Below, piece by piece: positions 1-12,997 of a stretch of DNA of 64,000 nt. Origin of the DNA: Rhinopomastus cyanomelas (Eukaryota; Chordata; Aves; Bucerotiformes; Rhinopomastidae); NCBI GenBank assembly GCA_013400115.1, contig VXBP01002800.1, positions 496,001 to 560,000 of the forward strand. Reading direction: 5' to 3'. The notes below the pieces were generated by a model. The model had not been told where the DNA came from, did no database searches, and worked only from the letters and a program-made list of their open reading frames with translations. The translations under genes were made by a program, and so were the position numbers. The stretch's first letter is position 1, and each line of letters opens with the position of its first letter.

Positions 1-3000
1 TTTGAAAAAATGTCCTTCTCTTCCTTACACACTTGATTCTTGTCCTACAGGAGAACTTCCAGTGGAGCAAATATGAATCTAAGGAGTTACAACAATGATA
101 TATGCAAAAGGGAGGAAAGAATTGAAGACAAATTTGCAAAGTTGATCATAGAAATTCCTTCTTTAGCTAAAATCTGGAGTGTGAATAATTGAAGGTGTAA
201 TTATCAAGTTAGAGACGAAGAATATCCCACAGGAACTTCAGAAAAGAGGGAGGAAGAAGGCAGAACTCAAAGGATCTCCAAGTCATGACCTAATGTACAA
301 GAACATCATTCATTGAAATATGACACTGAATCAGATTTGCTTTCATGCAAAATTGCTCCTGAATTTATCTTTAAAATAGAAATAAAAACCAACTACCAAC
401 AGCAGAACGGTAACATTCAATAAAGAATACTGGATGTTAAGGAGAATAATAACAGCTAATATATGCAAACAGTCTGAGACACACATATACCTTGCTCTAA
501 AACTGGGATACTCTGCATCATCTCAGAAGGGCTCTGAATTAGTCTTGCTTTGTACTGAAACACAGGCACACTCAAAGAAAACATCAAGAGTTCGAGTCCC
601 TGTAACTTTCTGATACTGTTAGCTAAGAAGGGGATTCAGATGCTATGATGCAGGAAATTCCACCTTTACCTCTTTCCCACCTTTATCCCTTTTTCTGTGA
701 AGAATTTGAAAATGTGTTATACTTTCTACTCACAGGAAGACAATCGGTGTCTCCACTGGCCAAAGACTTGAGATCAGCTCTGGGGAAGGACTTGTTCTTT
801 CCTCCCCCATGTGGTTTATCAGATCAGGGAGGTAATTCTCACCCCTACAAGTCAGAGCCATAGGATGTCTTCTAAATGAAGGTAGGAAGGATGAAAGATC
901 CACAACGCTTAGGAAGGGTAGTGATCTCCTTACATATTTTGGGCTATTTTGTGGACTGCCATTGAGCTTGTGCTACCTGAAAAATAGCTCACCAGCTTTC
1001 AGTTTTATGTTGGTGTTTCTTCCTCATTCCTCCATTACAATTATATAGTCTCTATAGCAACCGTTTTGTATCCTACTGTATCTGAAGAATGGAGAAAAAA
1101 GAGACATAGAAATGCTTTCATTTTCAGAAGTTCCTATTTAAACAGCATATGCACAACATACTTGTATACTGTGTATATACTAAAATGTCCAGAATGCACA
1201 CAGGCTCCCATGACTTTCCACAAAATGCCACGACTAAGTGCCTTATCCAAGATTCTGGATCAGCAAGTGTTGTGCTTACATCGGAAAGTTGAACCCGTCT
1301 GGTCCCAAAATAATTCAAATTAATAACCACGTTCATCCTTCAAACTGCACTTCACCCAGACAGGGGAATTCTGGAAACAGACGTGAGCTTTCAGCTCAAG
1401 GTTTCTCAGAGGTAAAGCATTATTTCTTTTCTACATTGTAGCATTGCACTAAAGGCTTGGCATTCATTGCCCACAATGCAAAACAAAAGACAATGAACAA
1501 GAACTTTGGAAAGAATATACAGAAACAATAACACAGTTACTTTAAATAGTTCATAATTATTTTGCATCCAGTTTATAATGAAAAAGCATTCTGACAAAAG
1601 ATTTCTCCCTTACAAGAAACATGCCATTTTGCCCTCACCTTGGTAATGTTTACTTTTCAGTTGCAGCTCTGAAAATTAGCAAGCACATGCGTTTTGCCTT
1701 TTAAGCTGATCTAATTAAAAGCGATAGTAGATTGTATTGTGCCTCTTTAAATTACTGTTGTGAGAAGCAGCCTGGGGAACCGCTCCCCAGCTGCTTTAGA
1801 ACAAGGCACAGTACTGCCTAACTTCCCAAGCAGTGAACAATGCTGGTTTATCATAACTGCTTGAAAGGTTGCTATGCCACAACCTAACACTTCTTTTCAC
1901 TACTGTTGTAATTTTTTACTTCTTAAACTCAGAGGATGGATACCTGGTGGACTGGGGAGAATATTTTGTGTGATCCTGACACCTTTGAGAAAACCAAACT
2001 TCACTTCTTGCTTGTCATTCATCAAACACAGTCAAGCTCAGGAAATGCATATGCACGCTCCGAAAATTGTACAGTGCCTTTGCATATATATTGCTGTAGA
2101 ATGGTTACTGGGAAGGTGCTTTGAGCAGAGAAAATATGGTATGTGCAGCTAAAACACCATGTGCTGAGGATTTGACAGAATATATGCTCTCTCCAAAAAC
2201 ACACATACCATTTTGTTGAGTTCAACATTTATAAACACATACTGCTGAAGCCGTTCAGCTTTCACCCTGTGTGTAGAGTTTATCTAAAATGCAACTCAAA
2301 ATTATCATAAACTTCAGGATTAGAAGGCAAAGGTCAACTTATTAATAAAGTCAGATTTCTAGTGCCTAAAATGTTTATTTGGCTATCACCGGTTATGGAA
2401 AACAAAAGCTGTTTCTCTACCTGAAACTAGTGATAAACGTAATCTTGATCTTAATTTCATGGTAATACAGTCCATGTGCCATAATAATTCATGTAAGTTG
2501 GCTTTCATTCCCTTGAACAGCACTGCAAGCACTGAATTCCTGATGGGAAAATACCTAATTTCTTTGGAGGCAGGGGATTGCAGAGAACACCTCAGCAAAG
2601 TCAGGAATGATTTTCACTGCCAGACAGAAGAGCACCTCTACACAGGCCGGCCAACATCCATTTGACCCACAGGCTAAGGTCATCTTATTTCACCACAAGC
2701 AGAAGGGAATGACTTGACTAGGAAGCCATGTGAGAGGGTAAATGTGCTGAGCACAACTCCTTGCGTGGTTTAGGAAACTGTAGATACTCAGATCCTCTCA
2801 GGACTATTGTATTTTCAAGCACACTAGCAACAGAAACGCATTGGTAAGTACAACTATCTTTTAGAGAATGTATCCTCTGGATGTCAAATACATACACACT
2901 CTGAGAAACAGTACTGAAACCAATGAAAGATTTCTGCTATGGAACAATCTGCAGCTGAAAAGATTATTTTCACTTTACAGAGGCCTGCTTCATTCTAGTA

Positions 3001-4032
3001 TTCGAATACCAGAAGGATTTGGGGTTGCATATTGAGGGAGAGTGTGTGCATTTGGTTTTTTGGCTCATTTTGCAATAATATCACTTTGGCAGGTGGGGCT
3101 TGTCGGCTCTTCACATTTTCTACTGTCTTATTCTGTGATTTTAAATTACTACATAGCTTGTCATGCCCAAATCTCTCCAGTCTGCCCATCTTGCAAGTAG
3201 GATATGCAAATAGGATAGTAGTAACAGAAAAAGTGCAAAAACAAGGTTTTGTGTTTTTCACTTCTGTGATTTCTTGATCTCAGCCTATGTATTTGTTTAA
3301 AAAAAAAAAAAACACTAGTAAAAAGCTGACAAAAGGGGCTGTGAATTTTAATTAACACTTAAACATCTTAAAGATGCTCAGTCATCCTTAGGTAACTCTT
3401 GTCCAAGTATAGTATGACTGTTACACCTTGGAGTGATGCACAACCACAAAACCCAAACAAACTCCCCAGGTAGTACACTTGAGAAAAACATTCTAGGGAA
3501 AATGGACACATACCTCAGAAGCCATTCCATGTCTGTAGCCGGTCAAGAAGAGCCTTTTCACTTGTGTGTATGCATTCAAACACCAAGCTCTATACTGCTG
3601 TCATTCTTGCTATTCCCACGCATTTTAATTAAACTTAGCAGGTTCCAACAATCAGATGGATTAATGACATGTTGCTTCATAACAAATCAAGTGCTCCTCC
3701 TCATGAAAAGATAAAATAAAACACTTCACTAACAAGATTCATTAAAAAGGAAAGCAGCCTGATTTAAATAGAGATTCAGCCTAGTGCACCTGCTGCACAG
3801 CCTCCTACTAGCTCCAGCTGTGGTGGCAAGGAGGTATAAAGTGCTGGATGCAATCCAGCAGTGGTTGCCCTTACACAATGTGTTATCCTTTGGCAAGCAT
3901 GCTGGAAGCAGAACAGATCTACACAAAAGACTCGATGCAATATCCATTTAAATAACAAAAGTGACAAAATTCAAAAGAAGGTCTTGCCGTCAAGAAAAAG
4001 TGACACTAACTAATGTCTTTTTCAAGCCTTTT
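1..4032. other. Unique non-coding sequence, no gene seen
   Basis: AT-rich sequence with many short open frames on both strands, none with a recognisable domain or coding character. It contains no CR1 fragment that I can identify. A 14-base A run lies at 3299-3312 and is not preceded by anything resembling a retrocopy. The most likely state is intergenic or intronic DNA. Confidence 0.6.
3299..3312 (+). repeat. Poly-A homopolymer (14 bases)
   Basis: A simple run of 14 A residues. I see no processed-gene sequence upstream and no flanking direct repeat, so it reads as a simple repeat rather than a retrogene tail. Confidence 0.85.
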
Positions 4033-4315
4033 CACAGAATCTCAAAATTTGAGGCCAGTCTGTCCTTAAAAGCCTCCAGGGATGAGGACTTCACCATTGC
4101 CCTGGGCAGTCCATTCCAGGGTATGATGACCCTTTCTGTGAGGAAGGGCTTCCTAACATCCAAACTAACCCTCCCCTGGCAGCTTCAGGCCCTGCCATCT
4201 TGTCCTGTCACTAGCTGCCTGGGAGAAGAGCCTGACCCCCACCTGACTACAACCTCCCTTCAGGGGGTAGTAGAGAGGGATACGGTCTTCCCTGAGTCTC
4301 CTCTTCTCCAGGATA
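4033..4315 (-). mobile_element. CR1 LINE 3' fragment, older subfamily
   Basis: Read on the minus strand this is the 3' end of a CR1 non-LTR retrotransposon. The plus strand begins with a degraded tail (cacagaatctcaa) and runs through the reverse complement of the CR1 blocks for the C-terminal end of ORF2 and the 3' UTR: a 'ccctgggcagtcc' block at about 4100, a 'ctcccctggcagcttcag' block at about 4172, and a 'ctacaacctccctt' block at about 4247. The open frame across it on the plus strand (3961-4398) is antisense and not a gene. It is truncated at its 5' end, as is usual for CR1, and is more diverged than the next element. Confidence 0.85.
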
Positions 4316-4549
4316 TTTCTCTCACATTGCTATTTCTCATGTTCTGTCTAATTCTCCATCACAAACTACTGGAAACAGCAAAACCACAAACTGAATAAAC
4401 ACCAAACAAAATATCTGAGCCTGACAAGTGATAAGACTCCTCAAGTCAGACAGGTGAACCTGCACATTCTCATCTCTTAATTTAAGTCTTCATCAGTCTT
4501 TAGACTCAACCACCAAAACACCAGCAGTTCAAAAGGCTCTTTCTGCCAA

Positions 4550-5039
4550 TCTGGGCCCCTCAGTTCAAGAAGGATGTGGAGATGATGGAGGGAGTCCAGC
4601 ATAGGGCAAGGAGGATGATGAAGGAGGTGGAGCACTTCCCTTATGAGGAGAGGCTGAGGGAGCTCAGTCTCTTTAGTTTGGAGGAGATTGAGGGATGACC
4701 TCATTAATGTTTGTAAATATTTGAAGGGTAGGTGTCAGGAGGATGGAGCCAGGCTCTTCTCAATGTCACCTATTGATAGGACAAGGGACAATGGGTGTCG
4801 GCTGGAACATAGGAGATTCCACATAAATATGAGAAGGAACCTCTTCTCACTGAGGGTGATGGAGCACTGGAACAGGCTGCCCAGGGAAGTTGTGGAGTCT
4901 CCTTGTCTGGAGACTTTTAACAACCACTTGGATGTGTTCCTGTGTGACTTGGTCTAGGTGATCCTGCTGTGTCAGGGGGATTGGACTAGCTGATCATTCA
5001 AGGTACCTTCCAATCCCTAATGATTCTATGATTCTATGA
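4550..5039 (+). mobile_element. CR1 LINE, 5'-truncated 3' end (main subfamily)
   Basis: A plus-strand copy of the most abundant CR1 subfamily in this window. It starts in the last part of ORF2 (the codons for the APQF-type segment at about 4550) and runs through 'ggaacaggctgcccaggga' near 4870, the end of ORF2 ('ttggtctag' near 4950) and the 3' UTR. It ends with two octamer units (ATTCTATG). The open frame 4688-4957 preserves the C-terminal ORF2 segment, with the order RDNGCRLEHRRF, HWNRLPREVVESP, FLCDLV. Reverse-transcriptase and endonuclease domains are absent, so the copy is dead on arrival. Confidence 0.95.
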
Positions 5040-6824
5040 ATCTGCCACGACACGGTGAGTATTTCAGCATCCGCAGGGCATGACTATTGCATCTTTTACA
5101 CCTGTCAAACCAACTTATATCTTTACTATGGTTATCACTAGTGACATAATGAACCTCAGAAAACTGGTGGGCACAAACAAGTGCCACACTTCTGGGGTCT
5201 TTTGGGGCTTTTTTCTTGGTTTTTTCTAAAGCAACAAATGCAAACTCACTTCAAGACTCCGTATTCATGCTTTCTACCTGTCTTGTAAAACAGCCATTTG
5301 CTCTGTTTCTGTCACAGGTTACAATACAGGCAAGTGAACATCATGTCTCTATGGAGCTATGCCTCTTTATACTAAAGAGGAAGCATAGTACATAGCACTC
5401 GTATCCTACTGATTGTAGTTCTGAGATTGACACATCTTTAGATGTGATGGTGTATTCTGTAGTGCCAGTGTGTGAATAAACAAGCACTCAATGGCAGGTA
5501 GGGTAACTATCATTCATCCAACAGGGTAAGTATCATCTTTTTTTCTATACTGTTTCTCACAAGAGATCTCTCTGATGATTCTTAGTAAACACCAGGGCTG
5601 TGACTGAAGACTATGAATAGCCTTTAATCTTGGAAGTAACAAAGCAGTAAGTCCTAAAATCAAAAGTTTGGAAGAGACAGAAAGTCATCTTTCTAAGCCT
5701 GTCAGACTGCTAGAGCTGACTCATCTGCTTCAGGAGGTAAAAGGAACACTTATTTTTAGTGTGAGAATTCTTGACTCTTAAGCTATCCTATAGGGTGCAG
5801 CCGCTGATGTTTCATGTGTTAGTGACAGATTCTGTGCTTCATCACAAATTCATTAATCTAAGTAGTCCTCTTAAATCATGTGCCAAGTAAGAGAAAGTGT
5901 TTTGTGAATAGCCTGTGAAATAGAGAGATCTTTCCGCACAGCAAAATGAAGGAATAGCTGTTGGACGGCTTCTCTCCCTTCCAAACCTGTAAGAAAACTG
6001 CAGGATGCCATGCTGGACAGAAAAGCATGGTGCTCACGTGACTCAAGGTGAATGCTGCACTGAGCAGCCACATCTTCAGGTGTTTTGTGAAGAGTAAAAA
6101 AATTTGGCATGTACTAAGGGAGAAGCTGTTCCAGCCATAAACAGGGTGAAAGCAGGGTGAAAGGCTAGATGAGGAGACAAAGAAAGCAGTCAGAGAGGAA
6201 GTGAAGGCAAACTAGTGAAAGGGAGGGGCGCAAAAGGACTGGGACAGAGAGGATGGAGCAAGCTGTAGCTGCAGTCTGCGTGACCAGTCCATGAGAATGC
6301 ACTATCAAAACAAACTTCACGAGGAATGAGTGAGTAAAATATCTACTACACAAGCATTCCACATATAGGTGGAACCTGCGATCCAGCTTCATTTAAATTA
6401 TCGTTTTTTCCTGCAGCCCACATATTTGAGTGCTATCGATGAAGATTTCTTTTCTCTATGAAGTCACAGCAGGCCCAGCCTAAATAATACCCGTACCAAA
6501 CCAATGACCTTTTAAGCCACGCTGTCAGCGAGGGGGGCTGCTGTAATGTGAAGCAGAGCTAATGTCGAAGCTGTAGGGTACAATGGCCACATTATTGAGT
6601 TTGCTCGCACTTGTTCAACACTGGGTAAAATCCCCTGAATGATGTCAAGACCTTTTAAATGTCAAGTCTTCCTGGGTCTGGGCACTCGTGCCTGAAAGCT
6701 CCTAAAAGAGCAGCAGGGTCTGCACTGCAACAAGCGATTGCAGTCTGTTCATGGAGGAAAGTGAGCAGGCGTAAATGAAAAGAAGAAAAATGAGCCTGAG
6801 AAGAGTTTTTTTGGTGGTGGGTGG

Positions 6825-6835
6825 TTTTTTTTTTT
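6825..6835 (+). repeat. Poly-T run in a GT-rich patch
   Basis: An 11-base T run preceded by a GGTGGTGGGTGG patch; low-complexity DNA. Confidence 0.8.
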
Positions 6836-7320
6836 GGCAGTAGTCTATTTTCCTTGGTAATTAACTTAGAAATTATGCAATTATTGCAAATAGTTAACCT
6901 GAGGCTGTTCTCTGGTTTGAGAGCTAAATTTTGTATTTACTAGTTCCCTTTTGAGAGGTGGACCAGATTTAAAGCAGTGGCATTGGGAAGTATTTATTAA
7001 CAAATCACTTTTAAAGTAGAGGGCAAATAGCCAATGAAATATGGCTCGTGGGTTTAATGTGGTTTGTCAGCATATGGTACCACTCAAGGGACAGGAAGGA
7101 GGTATTTTTGTTACATATGCATGCGTGACTGGCAAGGAAGCTGTAAAAAGAAGAATAAAGCAAAAATAGATGTTTCTTATAAACACGTCTAAGCAGAAGA
7201 AATGAAGTAACACTGAAAGTGTTCAAACATCCATTAGTGATAATATTACTTCTTGTGACTTTCAAGCTGCACCTTGCAGGGTGAATGCTCTGAAGTCCCT
7301 ATAGCAGAAACTTGAATGCA

Positions 7321-7336
7321 CAAACAAACAAACAAA
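7321..7336 (+). repeat. (CAAA)4 microsatellite
   Basis: Four tandem CAAA units; a short simple repeat. Confidence 0.85.
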
Positions 7337-9152
7337 TGCACAAATAAAACCTCGTGTTAAAGTCACTTGTGCAAAATGCTATTAATTACAAATCAAGACT
7401 TACTAAAAAAAAATCATCCATGACAGAGTGATTTAATATGGATGGAGTCATTGCATGTCTGTGCTCCAAAACTCCTACGGACTTCACAGGATGCCCACCC
7501 CAAATCTGTTGCGTATTTTTCGTTCTTTAACCTGAGTCCACTATCCTAACAGCTGAAGTGAGAGCCACAGAAAACTCATGAACAATTATCAGACAAGAAA
7601 GAGGAAAAAGATGTCCACATGAGCTTGGAAATGCTCCTAGAATTGCCATTCTACCTTTGGGAAGATTTCAATGGATTTTGGCTCAAGTGTGTGAATATGG
7701 GGAAGGTACGAGGAACAACAAAACATTTCAGCACATGAGATCTTTGGCACTAGTTCCTGACGAAGAAATAATAGTTCAGGAGGACTAGCAGATCCTTGTG
7801 CAAGGTATTTTTGCTAACTGTTGTAACTTCCTTGCAGGTTTAATATCCACCACACGCTGTGGACACTTACCCCCATGTAGTAGGGTTTTAACCACAGGAC
7901 ACAGCGGAGCTAGATACTGACAGAAGTACAATGATAAGGAATTCTTATGATATCTCTCATATTGCTGATGACCAGTCCCAAAATGTCACAGCTAAATCCA
8001 CAACATGTGCAAGTGAAATGATACAACTATCTCCTGCAGCCACATATTTTGTGTTCCTTATATATCTTGTGAACTCAGATGGAATAAGGATGAATTGAGC
8101 ATTTTTGTTGTTCAATAAGCAACAGAACTCACACCAGACTTGAGAGAAAAATTACAAAAATATAAAGGTGAAGAAAAAACCATTCCCTCATGGTCTGATA
8201 TTTCTGAATCTTGAATCAAAGATGTAAAGGGAAGGGGAGGGGAAGCTAGGACCAGTTATTCTTCCATTTGTGAAACAAGCTCTGATACCTGATTTTAGAG
8301 CTATTTGCCTCCCAAAAATATGATGTGTGGCAAGAAGTTCAAGTCCAGAAAATTACACCACCAAAAGACAAGTCTCATCAGTCATTGTTTAGAAAATCAG
8401 AAGCATGTTTTCAAGTACACAGAACACTCTCAAAGACTAAGAAAATGAAAGGCAGGGAAAAAAATAAGATAAGCTAACATTGGGAAGAATATCTTTCAGT
8501 AGTCCTGCACCCAACAGAGATATTAAGAATGCTCTTTAGCTCCTGTTTAAAGTAATTTCATATGTATTACCTTATTTGTATCTTATTCCATTTTCTCTAA
8601 TAAAATTTAGAATGGAATTCAAACTCTGATGAAACCACTGGTGCCCTTTTGTTTATGGACTCCTCTCCTTGTTCTTACATTGTCTCTTCATTTATCATAT
8701 GCTGATACATCTGAGGGTCAAATATTTGAGTAGGATCACTACTCATTATTTTACAACTTTGTGGCTGACATTCACTTAGAGAAAACTACAGGGAGGAAGG
8801 CAGAAAGGTAATCGTCTTTATTCCAGAGAACCCAGCAAACAGGCATTAATCTAGTTTGAAGATCTCATTAAGTCAAGATCTACTTTTAGTTCTAGGCACA
8901 TACAGATGCAAAACCTTCTTAACTAGATGTCTGATGTCCACCAAGAGGCTAAGAGTATCCTAAAAGAGTATTTATTATTCATCAGTATTCACTGAGATTC
9001 ATCACCTGTCTACTGCATGCAGGCAGGTTTGAATTTCCAATTGCTTTCACTAAACACAAGCCATAGCATTCATTTCAGTTTCTTGACTGATCAGTTGGAC
9101 ACATACAAACCTGTGGAAGAATCAGTGTGAGCAAACCCTAACCACTGAGTTT

Positions 9153-9166
9153 AAAAAAAAAAAAAA
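9153..9166 (+). repeat. Poly-A homopolymer (14 bases)
   Basis: A run of 14 A followed by an A/C-rich stretch. No retrocopy is visible upstream. Confidence 0.85.
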
Positions 9167-9359
9167 CAACAACCAAACATAAATACCCCACCTTCCAGTC
9201 ATCACTCTGCAATGCAGATTTGGCACTCACGTTGTGAGGGATATTCTTATTTTGAAGACGTAACACAAACAAAAAGAGGCACCAATGCAGTAAAAAAGAA
9301 ATGACTGAAAAATCACAGTAAACACTGTCAGACTTCAGACTGTCAGTTTTCTGACCCAT

Positions 9360-9387
9360 CAGTGTAATGACTGTCAGTGTAATGACC
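9360..9387 (+). repeat. Small tandem duplication (TCAGTGTAATGAC x2)
   Basis: The 13-mer TCAGTGTAATGAC occurs twice, separated by two bases. The second copy is followed by CCATC, and the same CCATC precedes the first copy, so the unit looks like a local slippage duplication. No function is implied. Confidence 0.75.
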
Positions 9388-11870
9388 CATCTGCCATTGC
9401 CAAGGCTGAAAATTCTGCTTGCCTGCTGGGCTGCAGAATCATGATGCTGTATCAGTTGGATATCAACAGTCTGATAGTGCCACTAATCAACAGGGTTGGA
9501 GTGTGCTGCTAGGAGTGAGCAGAGTGTGGCTGTACCTGGCCCTGGATCAGAGCTGCAAGCATGGCAGATGAAAACACATGCATTGCAAGGATTTGGGATC
9601 TGCTCAAATCCTGCCAGAGACCTTCCTGTTCATTGGGAATCCACATTCAAAAATGCTGTATGAGGGTGAACCAGAATACCCAGGACCTCACATCAGCCAC
9701 TCTGCCACTGCTTCCAGGTCTCATTCCTCCAAACATATCATACATAACTGCAATTCTAGTGCAGCATGTGCTGTGGTACAAAATTAAGCTGTGCCTAAGA
9801 ATTGCAGGACAAACTACAATAACTTCATCTTCTCTTCTCTTTTTTTCTCACTCAGAATGTTCTTTTAATGCAACTGAAACTTGAAGCTACCGTTTGGCAG
9901 GAGCTATTTTGCTCAAGCAACAGCCTTACATTTCAAACAAATCTGAAAATAGCTCCAGTCTTAGTGGAAGTTCAGAAAGAAAACATTTGTAAACTTACAG
10001 AATGTGCAGGGGGAGAGCCTGAGAAGAAAGAGTGAACAAAATCAAACAGTTTAATAGCCATCATAAAAAAATTCCGCAAATAAGTGCAACTCCCACGGTA
10101 GTCACACACTGCCCTAAATAGAAAAAAAAAAATCATTGATAGTACTGTCTTCTAAAGATGTAGCTTTTGCTACGCTTACAACGTAGTGCCAGAGTTATCT
10201 TTATAAATGGACCAGGATTTGACAGCTTTGGATCTTTTCTGGCCAGACAGAAAGATTCTTCTAAAACAGCTTTAAAGTTGTGTATGTTCAGTATGTTCCT
10301 GCTGACAGGAAACGTTAAATTCCCACTGGAAAACGCGTGAGCCTTCAGTGCTTGCTTGCCCATCCAATTACCAAGAGAAGAAAAAAACAAGGGAAAGAAA
10401 GTGAGCTATTTGAGTTCTTTGAGCAATCACAACTTAGCATCCAGTTCAACACCATAATGCTTTTAATCAGTCTATACACTGAAAAGAAAAAGTAGTTTCT
10501 ATTGAACATGTTGAAATAGTTGACACACATTTAAGGAAATCCTGATGTATTTTACTGAGAAAAGCAGGCTAAATGAATTGATTACATTATTTATTGTAAA
10601 TTATCAGCTCAGGTTTGCTATAGTGTCTTCGTATATACACATTCATTTCCCGGCATCTCATCTGAGCTTGCTAACAAAGATACCAATTAGTAACAATAGT
10701 AGTGGTGGGTTTATTTGAGCTTTGCTTATCTCTGCGTTTCCCGGTTTTGTGTGGTACCAAAAGCTGATATATGTATTAAAAGGTGTGGTTTATCTTAAAC
10801 CACAATTTAAGATAAAGGAAAAGAAAGCAAAGCAGTGAGGTCACGATGACATCTCATATAAATTTGCCAGACAATGGATAGCTTAGGGAAAACTGCAGAA
10901 AGGTTTATTAACTCTATAACTATATACGGAAAGGAAGAAAAAGTTACACAAGTCAGTGCACACAAACTAGAAACTGTGTCATAAATGCTGTCACATATTC
11001 TGAGAAAAATACAATGGGAGGTCACTACTGTTTGGGCCTTGGGTCTTCTTTCACTTTAGAGATCTGGGAAAAAGTGCATGTCAGTCAAGTAGAGATGAGT
11101 ACCACCACCCTCTCTATTATTAATGCATCACCCCCATCTGCGATACAGCGAGACCCAAACTGCTTGCAGACTGGTGAATTCTTCAATTCTTCAGCGTAGC
11201 TTCTCCAGCTCAATGCTTTGGGGATGGCCTGACTTCTCAGCGCCCAAAACTGAGGCCTTTGCTCGATTCAGGGCCGCAGCCCCCAAGAGACAGAACAAAA
11301 GCTTGCTCTGTTTTTTATAGGCTGACCTAGCCAAGCTCTTCCAGGGCAGGTCCTGGGACAGGTAACTGGGGAAAGAGTTCCTCTTGAGAGTAACTTTTTG
11401 TTCTTCATGAAAGCACAACTTCTGCACATCTGAAAATTCTGGTAATTTTCAAACTGCAACGAAAGGACACTTCTTCCATTTCAAACAAAATCAGAATATG
11501 CTAGAAGTCTAGAGAAGAATAGCAAATAGAAAACTTGTCTGAGCTTTACAGTTTGATCCTTCAGTCTGAAGTTTGAATCCATTTCAGCAAGTACCCAGGC
11601 TTTGGTATAGGTATTTATAATAAACTTTCCAACGTTCATAGCTAATGTTTATCTCTAGTTATGAAACAACGAAATAGGTACCTGTGCCCAGCAACAAAGA
11701 AACCTCTGACTTAGGGTATACAAAATACAGCTTATTCCATGGCAAACACTCCTGCTTGTAGAGTGATTTGCAAAGATAACATGCTGCACATCTGACTTGG
11801 GTAAATAAAATCAAACAGAAATCCTGACACCGTTTGGAAAAATGCTAGATTGTCATGGGCCGTCACTACG

Positions 11871-12369
11871 AGGACATTGAGGTGCTGGAGTGTACTGACA
11901 GAAAGACAAAGAATCATAGGATCATAGAATCAAAGAAGTTAGTGAGGAGTCAAGAGTGTGAGTCTTATGAGGAGCAGCTGAGAGAACAGAGGTTGTTTAG
12001 CTTGGAGAAAGGAAAGATGAAGGCAGACCTTATTTCTCTCAACTACTACCTGAAAGGAGGTTGTAGCCAAAGTGAGAGTCTGTCTCTTCTCCAAAGTAGC
12101 AAGTGATAAAACTAGAGGAAACGGCTTCAGGTTGCACCAGGGGAGGTTCATACTGGATACTAGGAAGAAATTATTTACTGAAAGGGTTGTCAGATATTGG
12201 AACAGATTGTCCAGGGAAGTGGTGGAGTCATGACCTCTGGAAGTATTTAATAGACATAGAGTTGTAGTTCTGAAGAACATGGTACAGTGGTGACCTGGCA
12301 ATGCTAGGTCAATGATTTGCTTCAACAATCTCAAAGGTCTCTTCCAACAAAAGTAATTCTGTGATATGA
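11871..12369 (+). mobile_element. CR1 LINE 3' end, second subfamily, with a nested micro-insert
   Basis: A plus-strand CR1 of a subfamily different from the 4550 copy. It has the order 'gacattgaggtgctggag', 'gaggagcagctgagagaac', 'ctacctgaaaggaggttgtag', 'gaggaaacggcttcaggttgc', 'ttccaacaaaagtaattctgtg'. It covers the end of ORF2 and the 3' UTR, with a single degraded terminal octamer. At 11912-11930 a 19-base CR1-tail-like sequence in reverse orientation interrupts the conserved text between 'acaaag' and 'aagttagtgagg', flanked by a CAAAG direct repeat. The minus-strand open frame 11939-12412 is antisense and not a gene. Confidence 0.9.
11912..11930 (-). mobile_element. Micro-insert resembling only the CR1 terminal repeats
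   Basis: The sequence AATCATAGGATCATAGAAT is the reverse complement of two CR1 3' terminal octamer-like units. It is absent at this point in the same region of related copies (for example 51893-51912). It is flanked by a 5-base direct repeat CAAAG (11907-11911 and 11931-11935). It could be an extremely 5'-truncated CR1 insertion or a template-switch artefact. Confidence 0.45.
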
Positions 12370-12997
12370 AAAAGCCCGTGGAAAAACTATGGATTGACAG
12401 TTTCTCTTCCAAACCCCAATTTGATTCTTTTACATTTTTGAAAATTGAAATGACAAATTTGAAAATTTATTGAAATATGAACTTGCAGTTATAATTTCTA
12501 TGTCATATTACTTGTCTCTTAAATATATTGACTTTATCTGCTAAGCTGTTCTCTATGAGGTCTCCTGATCTCTCTTTGTATCTGTATATCTCAAACTGAT
12601 CTTACAGGGAGCAATCATGGACAGAAAACCAACTGCAGCAAATAGACTGATACATTTGCTTCCACTAAGACTACAGACAGATCTCTCACCATGTGATGCA
12701 AAGCTTTGAGACAACCAAATTCAACGTCCACGGTCAATATAGCATTGCAGACATCATTCATTCACATAATTGCTTAGTATAAAAATCACAGAGAATACAG
12801 GTAGTGCATAGGGTTGTCTTTGCTACCTTAGACAAACTCTCATTCCCTTCCTTCCGCTCTCTTTCTGGTCAGCTGGAACAGTTTGTCTGGATAACTCAGA
12901 ATTTCTGAAGGAGAGTGAAACTTTTGTTAAGGATTAACATAGCAATGTAGTAGCACTGTAAAACAAGAGCAAGATTAACTCATCAATGAAATGTTGA
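12370..12997. other. Non-coding interval, nothing recognised
   Basis: AT-rich spacer between two CR1 fragments; no gene, repeat or RNA recognised. Confidence 0.6.

Larger units (their letters stand above)
5040..11870. other. Long unique non-coding interval
   Basis: Nearly 7 kb without a recognisable gene or a clear CR1. It contains short simple repeats (listed separately), a small imperfect duplication at 9360-9387, and a block at about 6515-6680 that looks compositionally different from its surroundings (see findings). A very weak CR1-like stretch may be present near 5655-5700, but I do not call it. Confidence 0.6.

Noticed and set aside
40..180. TCCTACAG followed by an open stretch at the left edge, as a possible exon
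   Set aside because: Stop codons appear in all frames within a short distance and no donor was convincing.
3299..3312. Poly-A runs here, at 9153-9166 and at 54841-54854 as retrogene tails
   Set aside because: No transcript-like sequence upstream and no target-site duplication seen.
3961..4398. 145-codon plus-strand open frame
   Set aside because: It runs antisense through a minus-strand CR1 fragment; the codons reflect CR1 complement sequence, not a gene.
11939..12412. 157-codon minus-strand open frame
   Set aside because: Antisense to the plus-strand CR1 at 11871-12369.
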